NCBI GenBank assembly: GCA_020860715.1 | Contig: JAJBTU010000038.1 | Coordinates: 112,969 to 176,968 of the forward strand | Direction of reading: 5' to 3' | DNA from: Clostridiales bacterium | GTDB taxonomy: Bacteria > Bacillota > Clostridia > Lachnospirales > Lachnospiraceae | Length of the DNA stretch: 64,000 nucleotides | Shown: positions 43,309-53,525 of the stretch, one piece after another | Position numbering within the stretch: the stretch's first letter is position 1 | How the letters are laid out: each line of letters starts with the position of its first letter | Notes under the pieces: generated by a model | Told to the model about the DNA's origin: nothing | Databases searched by the model: none | Seen by the model: only the letters and a program-made list of their open reading frames with translations | Program-made: the position numbers and the translations under genes

Positions 43309-45243
43309 ATGGCAAAGAACAGCAAAGGGGAGCAGATCTATGACGCGAGCAGCATTTCTGTGCTTGAAGGGCTGGAGGCTGTGCGCAAGCGCCCCGGAAT
43401 GTATATCGGCAGCGTATCCCGTAAGGGACTCAATCATCTGATCTACGAGATTGTGGACAATTCAGTGGACGAGCATCTTGCGGGTTACTGCAGCCAGATT
43501 GAAGTGTATCTGGAAAAGGACGGCACGGCCGTCGTGCAGGATAATGGCCGCGGGATTCCGGTCGGGATGCATGAAAAGGGCATGTCGGCGGAGCGGCTGG
43601 TCTTTACGACCCTGCATGCGGGCGGCAAATTCGATAACAGCGCGTATAAGACGAGCGGCGGTCTGCACGGCGTAGGTTCTTCTGTGGTCAACGCGCTCTC
43701 GACCTGGCTCGATGTGCAGGTCATGCTGGGCGGAAAAATCCATCACGACCGATATGAGCGGGGCGTGCCGGTGATCGAACTGGAGAACGGTCTGCTTCCG
43801 GTGATCGGAAAGACGAAAGAGACCGGTACGCGGATTCAGTTTCTGCCGGATCCGGAGATCTTTGAAAAGACGCGGTTTTCCGCGACGGAGCTGAAAAGCC
43901 GTCTGCATGAAACCGCTTACCTCAATCCGGAGCTGAAGATTCATTTTCAGGACCGGCGCGGGGAAGTTGTAGAGGACATTCTTTTCTATGAGCCGGAAGG
44001 TATTACCGGATTTGTGCGCGAGATGAATCAGGAATCCGAGCCGGTTGGCGATCCGGTTTATTTTAAAGGAGAGTCGGAAGGCATTCAGGTCGAAGTTGCG
44101 TTCCAGTATGTCAACGAATTCCACGAGAATGTGCTCGGTTTCTGCAACAATATCTACAACGCGGAAGGCGGCACGCATCTGACCGGTTTTAAGGCAACCT
44201 TTACGACAGTCATGAATACGTATGCGCGGCAGATCGGCGTTTTAAAAGAGAAGGACGCGAACTTCACCGGCGCGGATATCCGCAACGGCATGACGGCCGT
44301 GATTTCCATCAAGCATCCTGATCCGCGTTTCGAGGGACAGACCAAGACAAAGCTGGACAATCAGGACGCGGCGCGCGCGGTCGGCAAGGTTGCCGGGGAT
44401 GAGATCGTGCGCTACTTTGACAAGCATCTGGATGCGCTCAAGAATATCCTTTCCTGCGCGGAGAAGGCGGCGAAGATCCGCAAGACAGAGGAGCGCGCAA
44501 AGACCAATCTTCTTACAAAACAGAAATATTCCTTTGACAGCAACGGCAAGCTGGCGAACTGCGAGAGCCGTGACGCCAGTATCTGTGAAATCTTCATCGT
44601 GGAGGGCGATTCCGCCGGAGGTTCCGCGAAGACTGCCCGCGACCGCAATTTTCAGGCCATCCTGCCGATTCGGGGCAAGATTCTGAATGTGGAAAAAGCG
44701 AGTATCGACAAGGTGCTGGCGAATGCCGAGATCAAGACGATGATCAACGCGTTCGGCTGCGGTTTTTCCGAGGGCTACGGGAACGATTTTGATATCACAA
44801 AGCTGCGCTACGACAAGATCGTCATCATGACCGATGCCGACGTCGACGGCGCGCACATCAGCACCCTGCTTCTGACATTGTTCTACCGGTTCATGCCGGA
44901 GCTGATCTACGAGGGGCATGTCTACATCGCCATGCCGCCTCTGTACAAAGTGATTCCATCCAAAGGGAAAGAGCAGTATCTCTACGACGACAAGGCGCTG
45001 GAAAAATACCGCAAAACGCACAAAGCGCCCTTCACCCTGCAGCGCTACAAAGGTCTGGGCGAGATGGACGCCGAGCAGCTCTGGGAGACGACACTGAACC
45101 CTGCCACCCGCGTCATGCAGCGCGTGGCTATCGAGGATGCACGCTTCGCCTCCAGCGTCACATCAATGCTGATGGGCACCGAAGTCCCGCCGCGCAAGCA
45201 GTTCATCTATGAACATGCACAGGATGCGTTGTTAGACGTATAA
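43309..45243 (+). CDS. DNA gyrase/topoisomerase IV subunit B
   Basis: A 644-residue type IIA topoisomerase ATPase subunit. The GHKL ATPase domain shows EGLEAVRKRPGMYIGS, the EIVDNSVDEHLAGYC N-box, DNGRGIPVGMHEK and GGLHGVGSSVVNALS. The TOPRIM part has EIFIVEGDSAGGSAKTARDR and the acidic DADVDGAHI. The end (QRYKGLGEMDAEQLWETTLNP, with a short tail) is of the Gram-positive GyrB/ParE size. It lies 10 bases before the A subunit gene. Many Clostridia carry a second gyrAB/parEC pair away from dnaA; absence of the dnaA-recF context here suggests this is that pair. Confidence 0.88.
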   Translation: MAKNSKGEQIYDASSISVLEGLEAVRKRPGMYIGSVSRKGLNHLIYEIVDNSVDEHLAGYCSQIEVYLEKDGTAVVQDNGRGIPVGMHEKGMSAERLVFTTLHAGGKFDNSAYKTSGGLHGVGSSVVNALSTWLDVQVMLGGKIHHDRYERGVPVIELENGLLPVIGKTKETGTRIQFLPDPEIFEKTRFSATELKSRLHETAYLNPELKIHFQDRRGEVVEDILFYEPEGITGFVREMNQESEPVGDPVYFKGESEGIQVEVAFQYVNEFHENVLGFCNNIYNAEGGTHLTGFKATFTTVMNTYARQIGVLKEKDANFTGADIRNGMTAVISIKHPDPRFEGQTKTKLDNQDAARAVGKVAGDEIVRYFDKHLDALKNILSCAEKAAKIRKTEERAKTNLLTKQKYSFDSNGKLANCESRDASICEIFIVEGDSAGGSAKTARDRNFQAILPIRGKILNVEKASIDKVLANAEIKTMINAFGCGFSEGYGNDFDITKLRYDKIVIMTDADVDGAHISTLLLTLFYRFMPELIYEGHVYIAMPPLYKVIPSKGKEQYLYDDKALEKYRKTHKAPFTLQRYKGLGEMDAEQLWETTLNPATRVMQRVAIEDARFASSVTSMLMGTEVPPRKQFIYEHAQDALLDV

Positions 45244-45253
45244 GGAGGTTCTC

Positions 45254-47506
45254 ATGGAACAGGAAGAACGCATCATCGGAGCGGAATACTCCGAGATCAT
45301 GCAGAAATCATACATTGATTACGCGATGAGCGTCATCATATCCCGCGCCCTGCCGGATGTGCGCGACGGCCTAAAGCCGGTGCAGCGGCGGACGCTCTAC
45401 GATATGTACGAGCTGGGTATCCGCTACGACCGGCCGTACCGGAAGTGTGCGCGTATCGTCGGCGATACGATGGGTAAATACCATCCGCACGGAGACAGCT
45501 CGATCTACGATGCTCTGGTGGTGATGGCGCAGGACTTCAAGAAAGGACTGGCGCTGGTGGACGGCCACGGCAACTTCGGCTCGATTGAGGGCGACGGCGC
45601 GGCGGCTATGCGTTATACGGAGGCACGTCTGCAGAAGATTACGCAGGTCGCGTTTCTGGCGGATCTGGACAAGGATGTGGTGGATTTCGGACCAAACTTC
45701 GATGAGACGGAAAAAGAACCAATGGTGCTTCCGGTACGGATTCCGAACCTGCTGGTAAACGGCTCGGAAGGCATTGCGGTCGGCATGGTGACAAGCATTC
45801 CGACACACAATCTCGCGGAGGTGATCGACGCCGTTAAGGCATTGATTAAAAATAATAAGCTGACCAATGCGGATCTGATGAAATACATCAAGGGACCGGA
45901 TTTCCCGACCGGCGGCATTGTAGTGAACCAGGATGAGCTGCTGCAGATCTACGAGACCGGACAGGGCAAAATCCGTCTGCGCGGCCGTGTGGAGGTCGAG
46001 AAGGTGAAGGGCGGCAAAGAACGCCTGGTGATCACGGAGATTCCTTACACGATGATCGGCGCGAATATCGGAAAATTCTTAAATGAGGTTGCTTCCCTTG
46101 TTGAGACAAAAAAGACAAACGACATCATCGATATCTCCAACCAGTCCTCCAAGGGCGGTATCCGCATTGTGCTGGAGCTGCGGCGCGGCGCGGATACGGA
46201 GAAACTGAAGAACCTGCTGTACAAAAAGACGCGGCTTCAGGACACTTTCGGTGTGAATATGCTGGCAGTCGCGGACGGCAGGCCGGAGACCCTGAGCCTG
46301 AAGAAAATTCTGGAATACAACATTGATTTCCAGTTCGAGCTGACCACCCGCAAATATCAGAACCTGCTCGATAAGGAGCAGAAAAAGAGCGAGATTCAGG
46401 AAGGCCTGATCCGTGCCTGCGACATCATTGATCTGATTATTGAGATTCTGCGGGGAAGCCGCAGCCGAGATCAGGTGAAGGAATGTCTGGTAAACGGCGT
46501 GACAGAGGGCATCCGTTTCAAGACCGAAAAATCGCGCAAAATGGCGGCGAAGCTGAACTTCACCGAGCCGCAGGCAAACGCGATCCTGGACATGCGCCTG
46601 TATAAGCTGATCGGTCTCGAACTCGAGGTGCTGATGGCGGAGCATGAACAGACTATGAAAAACATCGCGGAATACCAGGACATTCTGAATAATTATGATT
46701 CCATGGCGAAGGTGATCATAAAAGAGCTGGATTCTCTGAAAAAAGAATTCGGACATCCCAGAAGAACCGCAATCGAAAATGCAGAAGAAATTGTGCTGGA
46801 AGAGCCAAAGATCGAGGAACTGCCGGTTGTTTTTCTGATGGATCGCTTCGGCTATGTCCGTTCGATGGATGAGACCATTTATGAGCGAAACAAAGAGGCG
46901 GCGGATGCGGAAAGCAGGTATGTGCTTCACTGCCTGAACACGGACCGCATCTGTATTTTTACAGACAACGGCAAGATACATCTGCTGAAAATGCAGAATG
47001 TGCCGTTCGGCAAATTCCGCGATAAGGGTACGCCGGTCGACAACCTCTGCAACTACAACAGCAGTGAGGAAAATTTTGTCGGCGTCATGGCAATGAACGA
47101 CATCAAAGAGACGGTTGTCACGTTCGTGACCAGACAGGCGATGGTCAAGCAGGTGGAGGGCAGTGAGTTTGATACTTCCAGAAAGACAGCTGCTGCGACC
47201 AAACTTCAGGAGGGGGATGCGGTGGTTGCCGTGCATGCGGCTTCCGAGCACGCGAACCTTGTGCTTGCCTCGGAAAACGGATATTTCCTGCGCTTTGCCG
47301 CATCCGAGATTCCGCTTAAGAAAAAGACGGCTGTCGGCGTGCGCGGCATGAAGCTGGCGGACGGGGACTCCGTTGCAGAAGCCTACTGGGTAGAAAAGAA
47401 CGGGACTGCACAGAACTCCGAGGTGGAATATAAAGGACATACCGTCACCCTGACCCGGCTGCGCGCCGCCTCGAGGGATACAAAGGGTACGAAAATCAGA
47501 TTATAA
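45254..47506 (+). CDS. DNA gyrase/topoisomerase IV subunit A
   Basis: A 750-residue breakage-reunion subunit. The winged helix carries ISRALPDVRDGLKPVQRR and the quinolone-region motif KYHPHGDSSIYDAL, with Ser and Asp at the usual positions, so no classical resistance change is visible. The active Tyr lies in AAMRYTEARL near residue 121. A coiled-coil gate and a C-terminal beta-pinwheel (from about 510) follow. I could not find the QRRGGKG GyrA box, which favours a topoisomerase IV-like (ParC) or divergent gyrase role. Coupled to the B subunit gene by a 10-base spacer with AGGAGGT. Confidence 0.87.
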   Translation: MEQEERIIGAEYSEIMQKSYIDYAMSVIISRALPDVRDGLKPVQRRTLYDMYELGIRYDRPYRKCARIVGDTMGKYHPHGDSSIYDALVVMAQDFKKGLALVDGHGNFGSIEGDGAAAMRYTEARLQKITQVAFLADLDKDVVDFGPNFDETEKEPMVLPVRIPNLLVNGSEGIAVGMVTSIPTHNLAEVIDAVKALIKNNKLTNADLMKYIKGPDFPTGGIVVNQDELLQIYETGQGKIRLRGRVEVEKVKGGKERLVITEIPYTMIGANIGKFLNEVASLVETKKTNDIIDISNQSSKGGIRIVLELRRGADTEKLKNLLYKKTRLQDTFGVNMLAVADGRPETLSLKKILEYNIDFQFELTTRKYQNLLDKEQKKSEIQEGLIRACDIIDLIIEILRGSRSRDQVKECLVNGVTEGIRFKTEKSRKMAAKLNFTEPQANAILDMRLYKLIGLELEVLMAEHEQTMKNIAEYQDILNNYDSMAKVIIKELDSLKKEFGHPRRTAIENAEEIVLEEPKIEELPVVFLMDRFGYVRSMDETIYERNKEAADAESRYVLHCLNTDRICIFTDNGKIHLLKMQNVPFGKFRDKGTPVDNLCNYNSSEENFVGVMAMNDIKETVVTFVTRQAMVKQVEGSEFDTSRKTAAATKLQEGDAVVAVHAASEHANLVLASENGYFLRFAASEIPLKKKTAVGVRGMKLADGDSVAEAYWVEKNGTAQNSEVEYKGHTVTLTRLRAASRDTKGTKIRL

Positions 47507-47576
47507 AACGCAGCTCTTTTGGTGGCGAAAATTGATATATACTGTGCATCCATATATAATTCTTGCGCGGCAATAC

Positions 47577-48674
47577 TTATCGCTGCTGCTTCTTCATCGC
47601 ATACATCTGCTGGTCCGCTTTTCGGATCAGTTCATCCGGGCTGAGATCTTTATCAAATACCGAGAGACCATAACTGGCGGCGGCAGTCTTGCCGCCAATG
47701 GTTTTCGGATCCAGAATTCTGGCGGATTCCCGGTAAATACGCCGACACAGTGTGGTCGCTTCTTCCAGCGTAATACCGTTAAACAGGATGCAGAATTCGT
47801 CGCCGCCATAGCGGAAGATAAGATGCTGGTCACAGGCGTTTCGCAGCACATTGCTGAATTTTCGAAGATAATCGTCTCCTGCGGTATGGCCGAGCGTATC
47901 GTTGACTTCCTTAAAATGATCAATGTCGATCATTGCGCAGACCAGACCGATGTCATCTTCACTCAGATGCCCCAGTACTTCGTCCAGGGCGGTGCGGTTG
48001 TACAGGGCGGTGAGCTGGTCGAGAATCATACCCTGCCGGAACTGAACGCGTTCCACCTCTTTCTTTACTGCTGCGTGGCTTTTTTCCTGCTCAAAATAAA
48101 TCAGAGTCAGACAGGAGATGTAGAATCCGGTCAGAATCAGGAGTGAGACGGCGAAATTGACGGAGTTGTAGCTTTCATCAAGCACAGCAGATTTGGCTGA
48201 ATCCCATACGATCACCACATCGCCGACGATTCTGGCAATAAACACACAGATGGCGGTCACGCTGGTGAGCACATAGTCTCCGTACAGACAGGAAAACATC
48301 AGCGGAATCGCAAACAGAAAATACAGGGAAGGGAAAATGCTGTGGATCGTAAACAGAACAAAGCAGATTCCCACAAGTCCGATTGAAATCACGTAAGACT
48401 GCAGAGTCAGACGCTTTGGATAAAGTTTTCGAAACATAAATATAATCAAAAGGATCAATAGATTCAGACCGGTGGGAATCAACAGATATTTCATTGCATA
48501 GCGGGAGGCTGTTGATTCCATCAGATTCAGTGCTTTCAGGATAAAATAGAGAATTGCCTCCAATAAAAAAGAGGCAGCAGCAAGCCCCGCACTGATCATG
48601 GTGTGTATTTTCAGCCAGTGGCGGCTCACTTTTTCATATTCGAATTCAATTGTTCTTATATAAGAATTTACCAT
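47577..48674 (-). CDS. Membrane-bound diguanylate cyclase (GGDEF)
   Basis: From ATG 48674 (GGATGGAGCC in front) the protein has 365 residues; a GTG at 48716 is the alternative. The N-terminal half has about six membrane helices (residues about 25-200), followed by a GGDEF domain with LTALYNRTALDEVL, IDIDHFKEVNDTLGH and the active-site RYGGDEF near 300. The full GGDEF motif suggests it makes cyclic di-GMP. No RxxD inhibitory site is evident just before the motif. The membrane part probably senses an envelope or extracellular signal. Single gene with its own promoter, convergent with the topoisomerase operon. Confidence 0.88.
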   Translation of the reverse strand: MVNSYIRTIEFEYEKVSRHWLKIHTMISAGLAAASFLLEAILYFILKALNLMESTASRYAMKYLLIPTGLNLLILLIIFMFRKLYPKRLTLQSYVISIGLVGICFVLFTIHSIFPSLYFLFAIPLMFSCLYGDYVLTSVTAICVFIARIVGDVVIVWDSAKSAVLDESYNSVNFAVSLLILTGFYISCLTLIYFEQEKSHAAVKKEVERVQFRQGMILDQLTALYNRTALDEVLGHLSEDDIGLVCAMIDIDHFKEVNDTLGHTAGDDYLRKFSNVLRNACDQHLIFRYGGDEFCILFNGITLEEATTLCRRIYRESARILDPKTIGGKTAAASYGLSVFDKDLSPDELIRKADQQMYAMKKQQR

Positions 48675-48779
48675 ATATACGGCTCCATCCGATGCCGCAG
48701 CCGGCTGGGATTTCACAGGAAGGGACAGCCTGTTGCCGCTGCGGGAAAATTGTTATGAAAAAATTCAATATCGCATACC

Positions 48780-48808
48780 AGTCTAGCACTTTTTGTCAGG
48801 GATGACAA
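48780..48808 (-). promoter_or_regulatory. Sigma-A promoter of the diguanylate cyclase gene
   Basis: On the minus strand TTGTCA (48808-48803), 17 bases, TAGACT (48785-48780). The leader to ATG 48674 is about 100 bases. Confidence 0.6.
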
Positions 48809-48893
48809 GCTGAATTTAAAGGAACGAAAAAATTACGAAACTCCGGGAATCTGAAGGAAATTACTGAAAGCAGCGCTGCGGATGAAAAAAATG

Positions 48894-48922
48894 TTGTGGA
48901 ATGTGTGGAAAGGTGCTAGAAT
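48894..48922 (+). promoter_or_regulatory. Sigma-A promoter of the hydratase gene
   Basis: TTGTGG at 48894-48899, 17 bases, TAGAAT at 48917-48922. It leaves a leader of about 140 bases to ATG 49067, in which I saw no riboswitch motif. Confidence 0.55.
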
Positions 48923-49066
48923 GTGACTTGCTATGTTGGGAATGCAGTTCTGGCATGCATTCTGATGGAAGAGAACACATGGGAATACATGAAAACAGGG
49001 TTTCTCACGCGGATATGCGATGGAGGAACCGTTCATACGTTACCGGAAAGGGAAAGGCGGGAGAAT

Positions 49067-51469
49067 ATGGTTCAATTATACGAGAGCGGCGCATGGCTGA
49101 TCCACGGCACAGAGATTATCCCGGAAGAAGAGAAAGCGAAGGTAGCTTCTGTCTGCGGGAAAGAGGCGGACAAAGAAGAGGACCGCAAAGGTACGATCGC
49201 GTATTCCATTCTGGAAGCACACAATACATCGGACGATATGTCGAATCTGAAGATTCGCTTCGATGCGATGACCTCGCATGATATTACATTTGTCAGCATT
49301 ATCCAGACGGCGAAAGCGTCGGGAATGGAGCGGTTTCCGATTCCATATGTCCTGACCAACTGCCACAATTCCCTCTGTGCGGTCGGCGGTACGATCAATG
49401 AAGATGATCATGTATTCGGTCTGTCGGCAGCCAAAAAATACGGCGGCATCTATGTACCGCCTCATCTTGCGGTGATTCACCAGTATATGCGTGAGACTAT
49501 GGCCGGCTGCGGCAAAATGATTTTGGGGTCGGATTCCCATACCCGTTACGGGGCGCTTGGTACGATGGCGGTCGGCGAGGGCGGCGGCGAACTGGTAAAA
49601 CAGCTGCTTTGCGATACGTACGACGTGGCCTATCCGGGTGTGATTGCGATTTATCTGGACGGGAAACCGAATCCGGGTGTCGGCCCGCAGGATATTGCGC
49701 TGGCGATCATCGGAGCAGTGTTTAAGAATGGCTATGTGAAAAATAAAGTGATGGAATTTGTCGGGCCGGGCGTTTCCTCCATGACGACGGATTACCGCAA
49801 TGGCGTCGATGTCATGACGACGGAGACGACCTGTCTTACCTCGATCTGGAGAACGGATGAGGATACAAAAGAATATCTGACAGAGCATGGGCGTGGGGAA
49901 GACTATCGGGAGCTGAATCCGGCGGATGTTGCTTATTATGACGGGCTGGTCTACGTGGACCTCTCTTCGGTAAAACCAATGATTGCACTTCCGTTCCATC
50001 CAAGCAATACGTACGAGATTGATGAACTGCTCGCCAATCCGGGAGACATCCTGCGGGAGGTGGAACGAAGCGCGGCAGCTCTTACCGAGAATACTTCCGT
50101 AGATTTCCACCTGACGGATAAGGTGGCTGACGGAAAGATTCATGTTCAGCAGGCGATCATCGCGGGCTGCGCAGGCGGTACCTACACGAACCTGATGGAA
50201 GCGGCCGACATTCTGAACGGCTGCAGTATCGGCAGCGGTGAATTTACGCTGGCAGTTTATCCGTCCTCTCAGCCGGTCTTTATGGATCTGGTGAAAAAAG
50301 GTGCAGTTTCTGCCTTGATGGCAGCCGGCTCAACGGTTAAGACTGCGTTCTGCGGACCATGCTTCGGCGCGGGCGATACCCCGGCGAACAATGCGTTCAG
50401 TATTCGCCACACGACACGGAATTTCCCGAACCGGGAAGGCTCCAAGCCGGGGGCGGGACAGCTCTCAGCGGTAGCCCTGATGGACGCGCGGTCAATCGCG
50501 GCGACTGCGGCCAGCGGAGGTGTGCTGACCTCCGCGGAGACGTTTCTGGAGGAGCGCTCCCGGGGAAAGACAGTTTCAGGAGCATACTTTGACAGGTCAG
50601 ATGAAACTGCGGCGGTATATCAGGTTCCAAAATACAGCTATGATGACAGCGCTTACCGCGCGCGGGTATATCAGGGCTTTGAAAAGGCGGATGCCGGAGC
50701 CTCTCTTGTTTATGGACCGAACATCAAAGACTGGCCGGATATGGAGCCGCTGGCCGACAACATTCTGCTGCGCGTATGTTCAAAGATTATGGATAAGGTC
50801 ACGACCACGGACGAGCTGATCCCGTCCGGCGAGACATCTTCCTATCGTTCCAATCCGCTTGGCCTGGCGGAATTCACACTGTCGCGGCGTGATCCGGCTT
50901 ATGTGGAAAGAGCAAAAGAAGTGGACCGCCTGGAACGGACCCGGCTTGCGGCAGGCGGGACAGCTGCTGCTGCGCTTGAACCGATGCTGCAGACGGCGTT
51001 TGACCGGATTAAGGAACTGGATCCGTCCGCCGACCCTGAGAGTATTGAGATCGGCAGCATGATTTATTGCGTAAAGCCCGGCGACGGATCCGCGCGTGAA
51101 CAGGCGGCAAGCTGTCAGAGAGTGCTTGGCGGCCTGGCAAATATCTGTACGGAATACGCGACCAAACGGTATCGCTCCAATGTCATGAACTGGGGTATGC
51201 TGCCGTTCCAGATGAAGCCGGAAGCAGACGAAAGCGAACCGTGCTTTGAGGTCGGTGATTACATCTATGTGCCGAATGTGAAAGCAGCGCTGGACGGCGA
51301 TATGAAAGAGATTAAAGCGTATGTGATGAAGATGGATGCGGCAGCGGTTACGCCGATACAGGAGATTTCACTGTATATTGCGGATATGACCGAGACGGAG
51401 AAAGAGATCGTCCGGGCAGGCTGCCTGATCAATTTCAACCGTAACCGCATGAAAGCTGCGCAGAACTGA
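49067..51469 (+). CDS. Aconitase-superfamily hydratase
   Basis: From ATG 49067 (GGCGGGAG upstream) the protein has 800 residues; the frame is open back to 48923 but those 48 residues look unlike protein. Aconitase-fold features are [32 protein letters not shown] near residue 155 and [21 protein letters not shown] near 430, which supply [4Fe-4S] ligands and substrate residues. The swivel-domain part ([51 protein letters not shown]) is on the same chain. This family is widespread in Lachnospiraceae and annotated only as hydratase; citrate/isocitrate or a related hydroxy acid is possible. Confidence 0.8.
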   Translation: MVQLYESGAWLIHGTEIIPEEEKAKVASVCGKEADKEEDRKGTIAYSILEAHNTSDDMSNLKIRFDAMTSHDITFVSIIQTAKASGMERFPIPYVLTNCHNSLCAVGGTINEDDHVFGLSAAKKYGGIYVPPHLAVIHQYMRETMAGCGKMILGSDSHTRYGALGTMAVGEGGGELVKQLLCDTYDVAYPGVIAIYLDGKPNPGVGPQDIALAIIGAVFKNGYVKNKVMEFVGPGVSSMTTDYRNGVDVMTTETTCLTSIWRTDEDTKEYLTEHGRGEDYRELNPADVAYYDGLVYVDLSSVKPMIALPFHPSNTYEIDELLANPGDILREVERSAAALTENTSVDFHLTDKVADGKIHVQQAIIAGCAGGTYTNLMEAADILNGCSIGSGEFTLAVYPSSQPVFMDLVKKGAVSALMAAGSTVKTAFCGPCFGAGDTPANNAFSIRHTTRNFPNREGSKPGAGQLSAVALMDARSIAATAASGGVLTSAETFLEERSRGKTVSGAYFDRSDETAAVYQVPKYSYDDSAYRARVYQGFEKADAGASLVYGPNIKDWPDMEPLADNILLRVCSKIMDKVTTTDELIPSGETSSYRSNPLGLAEFTLSRRDPAYVERAKEVDRLERTRLAAGGTAAAALEPMLQTAFDRIKELDPSADPESIEIGSMIYCVKPGDGSAREQAASCQRVLGGLANICTEYATKRYRSNVMNWGMLPFQMKPEADESEPCFEVGDYIYVPNVKAALDGDMKEIKAYVMKMDAAAVTPIQEISLYIADMTETEKEIVRAGCLINFNRNRMKAAQN

Positions 51470-51477
51470 GAATGCCT

Positions 51478-51500
51478 GTGAAGGCACGGAACAGTTAGAA
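51478..51500 (+). repeat. Right-arm-like copy of the palindromic repeat
   Basis: GTGAAGGCACGGAACAGTTA followed by GAAT corresponds to the right arm (GTGAAGGTACTGAACAGTTA, then CGAT) of the element at 9021-9169 with few differences. It lies between the hydratase gene and aspS. Confidence 0.4.
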
Positions 51501-51533
51501 TGATACAGAAAAATCAGGAGCGAGGAAACGAAT

Positions 51534-53399
51534 ATGCAGGGAAGAACACATAACTGCGGAGAACTGAGGATTGGCGATGCCGGCGCAAATGTGAAGCTGG
51601 TCGGCTGGTTTGAAAATCTCCGCAAGGTAAGCAAAAATCTGGGATTTCTGATTCTCAGGGATTTTTATGGGACGACACAGATTGTTGTAGAGACGGAAGA
51701 AATTATGGAGCAGCTGTCCGGGATAAATTATGAGTCAACGATCTCGGTAGAAGGCGTGGTACGTGAGCGAAGCAGCAAGAATGATAAACTTCCGACCGGC
51801 GAGATTGAGGTGGTGCCGGAGAAGATCGAACTGCTTGGCAGATGCCGCTACAATGAGCTGCCGTTTCAGATCAATCATTCCAGGGACGCGGATGAGAATC
51901 TCCGCCTCAAATACCGGTATCTGGATCTGCGCAATCCGGCAGTAAAGGATAAGATCGTGCTGAGAAGCAAAATCGTGGCGGATCTGCGTGCGAGTATGAT
52001 CGCGCATGATTTCATGGAAATTACGACGCCGATCCTGACCTGTTCTTCACCGGAAGGCGCAAGAGACTATCTGGTGCCGGCAAGAAATCATCCGGGCAAA
52101 TTTTACGCGCTCCCGCAGGCGCCGCAGCAGTTCAAACAGCTTTTGATGGCATCCGGGTTTGACCGTTATTTCCAGATCGCGCCGTGCTTCCGCGACGAGG
52201 ACGCGCGTGCGGACCGCTCTCCGGGAGAATTTTATCAGCTCGACATGGAGATGGCGTTTGCGGATCAGGAGGATGTATTTGCGGTTCTGGAAGATGTGCT
52301 TCCGCCGATCTTCTCAAAATACGGGATTTATAAAAAAGCGTCCCGGCCTCCGTTTGCACGTATCGCGTACCTGGATGCGATGGAAAAATACGGCACGGAC
52401 AAGCCCGATCTGCGGATTCACCTGGAAGTGCAGGATGCAACCGCAGCGCTTGGCGGATGCGGCTTTGGTCCGTTCGAGGGGCAGACAGTAAAAGCGGTTG
52501 TGGCCCCGGCTTTTACCGGTACGAGAAAGGTGATCGATAAGCTGTGCGCGGACGCGGAAACACAGAGCGGACAGAAAGCATTCTGGTTCCGCTTAGATGA
52601 GCAGGGCGAGGTCGTCGGCGGCATTTCTAAATTTGTGAAAGAGAGAAAAGATACCGTCGTTGAAGCTCTTGGCTTAAAGCCGGGCGATTTTGTGGCACTT
52701 TGTGCAGGCAGCCTGAAAGCTGCGCAGAAAGGAGCCGGCGTGCTGCTGAAGATGATCGGCACCCGTTTCGACGGCTATATGGATAAGGAAAGCTATGAGT
52801 TCTGCTGGATTGTCGATTTCCCGATGTATGAGATCGGCGAAGAATCAGGGGAGCTGGAGTTCTGCCACAACCCGTTTTCCATGCCGCAGGGCGGTCTGAA
52901 AGTGCTCGAAGAAGCAGAAAACGCCATGCAGAATCATCGCTGCGGCGATGACGCCGCCTGTGCTCCTGACTCACAGGGCGGGATGGAACAGGCGACGGCA
53001 GGCCGGGAAAAAGCACTGGAAATTCTGGCATATCAGTATGACCTGGTATGCAACGGCGTAGAGCTTTCCTCTGGCGCGGTCCGTAACCACGATCCGGAGA
53101 TTATGGTCAAAGCGTTCAATATTGTGGGACTTGGCGAAGAGGATGTGAAAGCGAAGTTCCCGGCCATGTACAATGCGTTCTGCTATGGGGCGCCGCCTCA
53201 CGCGGGTATCGCTCCGGGCGTAGACCGTATGGTGATGCTGATTGCGGGAGAGGAGAGCATTCGTGAAATTATCCCGTTCCCGATGAACAAAAACGCACAG
53301 GATGTGATGATGGGCGCACCGGCAGAGGTCGAAGAAAAACAGCTGCGCGATGTGCACATTCAGATCGTGAAGGAAGAAAAGAACGGATCATTGATGTAA
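51534..53399 (+). CDS. aspS: Aspartyl-tRNA synthetase
   Basis: A 621-residue class IIb synthetase. It has an N-terminal OB-fold anticodon-binding domain (about 1-110), motif 1 around SSPEGARDYLVPAR, motif 2 in FQIAPCFRDEDARADRSPGEFYQLDMEM (about 208-230), a bacterial GAD insertion (about 290-420) and motif 3 in APPHAGIAPGVDRMVMLIAGEESIREIIPFP. Members are usually about 590-600 residues. About 30 extra residues lie at roughly 461-492, between GGLKVLEEAE and AYQYDLVCNG, encoded by hairpin-forming DNA. The domain set is that of the bacterial AspRS, and whether it is discriminating cannot be told here. Confidence 0.93.
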   Translation: MQGRTHNCGELRIGDAGANVKLVGWFENLRKVSKNLGFLILRDFYGTTQIVVETEEIMEQLSGINYESTISVEGVVRERSSKNDKLPTGEIEVVPEKIELLGRCRYNELPFQINHSRDADENLRLKYRYLDLRNPAVKDKIVLRSKIVADLRASMIAHDFMEITTPILTCSSPEGARDYLVPARNHPGKFYALPQAPQQFKQLLMASGFDRYFQIAPCFRDEDARADRSPGEFYQLDMEMAFADQEDVFAVLEDVLPPIFSKYGIYKKASRPPFARIAYLDAMEKYGTDKPDLRIHLEVQDATAALGGCGFGPFEGQTVKAVVAPAFTGTRKVIDKLCADAETQSGQKAFWFRLDEQGEVVGGISKFVKERKDTVVEALGLKPGDFVALCAGSLKAAQKGAGVLLKMIGTRFDGYMDKESYEFCWIVDFPMYEIGEESGELEFCHNPFSMPQGGLKVLEEAENAMQNHRCGDDAACAPDSQGGMEQATAGREKALEILAYQYDLVCNGVELSSGAVRNHDPEIMVKAFNIVGLGEEDVKAKFPAMYNAFCYGAPPHAGIAPGVDRMVMLIAGEESIREIIPFPMNKNAQDVMMGAPAEVEEKQLRDVHIQIVKEEKNGSLM

Positions 53400-53424
53400 A
53401 GCGGTATCTTATCAGACAGGAAAA

Positions 53425-53472
53425 GATACGCCGAGCACCGTTAAATGAAGAAACGGGTCCCGGCGTATTTTG
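53425..53472. terminator. Long hairpin between convergent aspS and the ZorB-like gene
   Basis: ATACGCCG at 53426-53433 pairs with CGGCGTAT at 53461-53468, followed by TTT; an inner CCGTT/AACGG pair lies in the loop. Suitable as a shared bidirectional terminator. Confidence 0.65.
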
Positions 53473-53525
53473 GGTTCATCTGTAATACGTGTTCCGGTTA
53501 TCATCGGAGACAGAGCTGCTGTCTG

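Noticed and set aside
43309..47506. Naming the pair gyrB-gyrA outright
   Set aside because: The A subunit has no recognisable GyrA box and there is no dnaA/recF context, so gyrase and topoisomerase IV cannot be told apart here.
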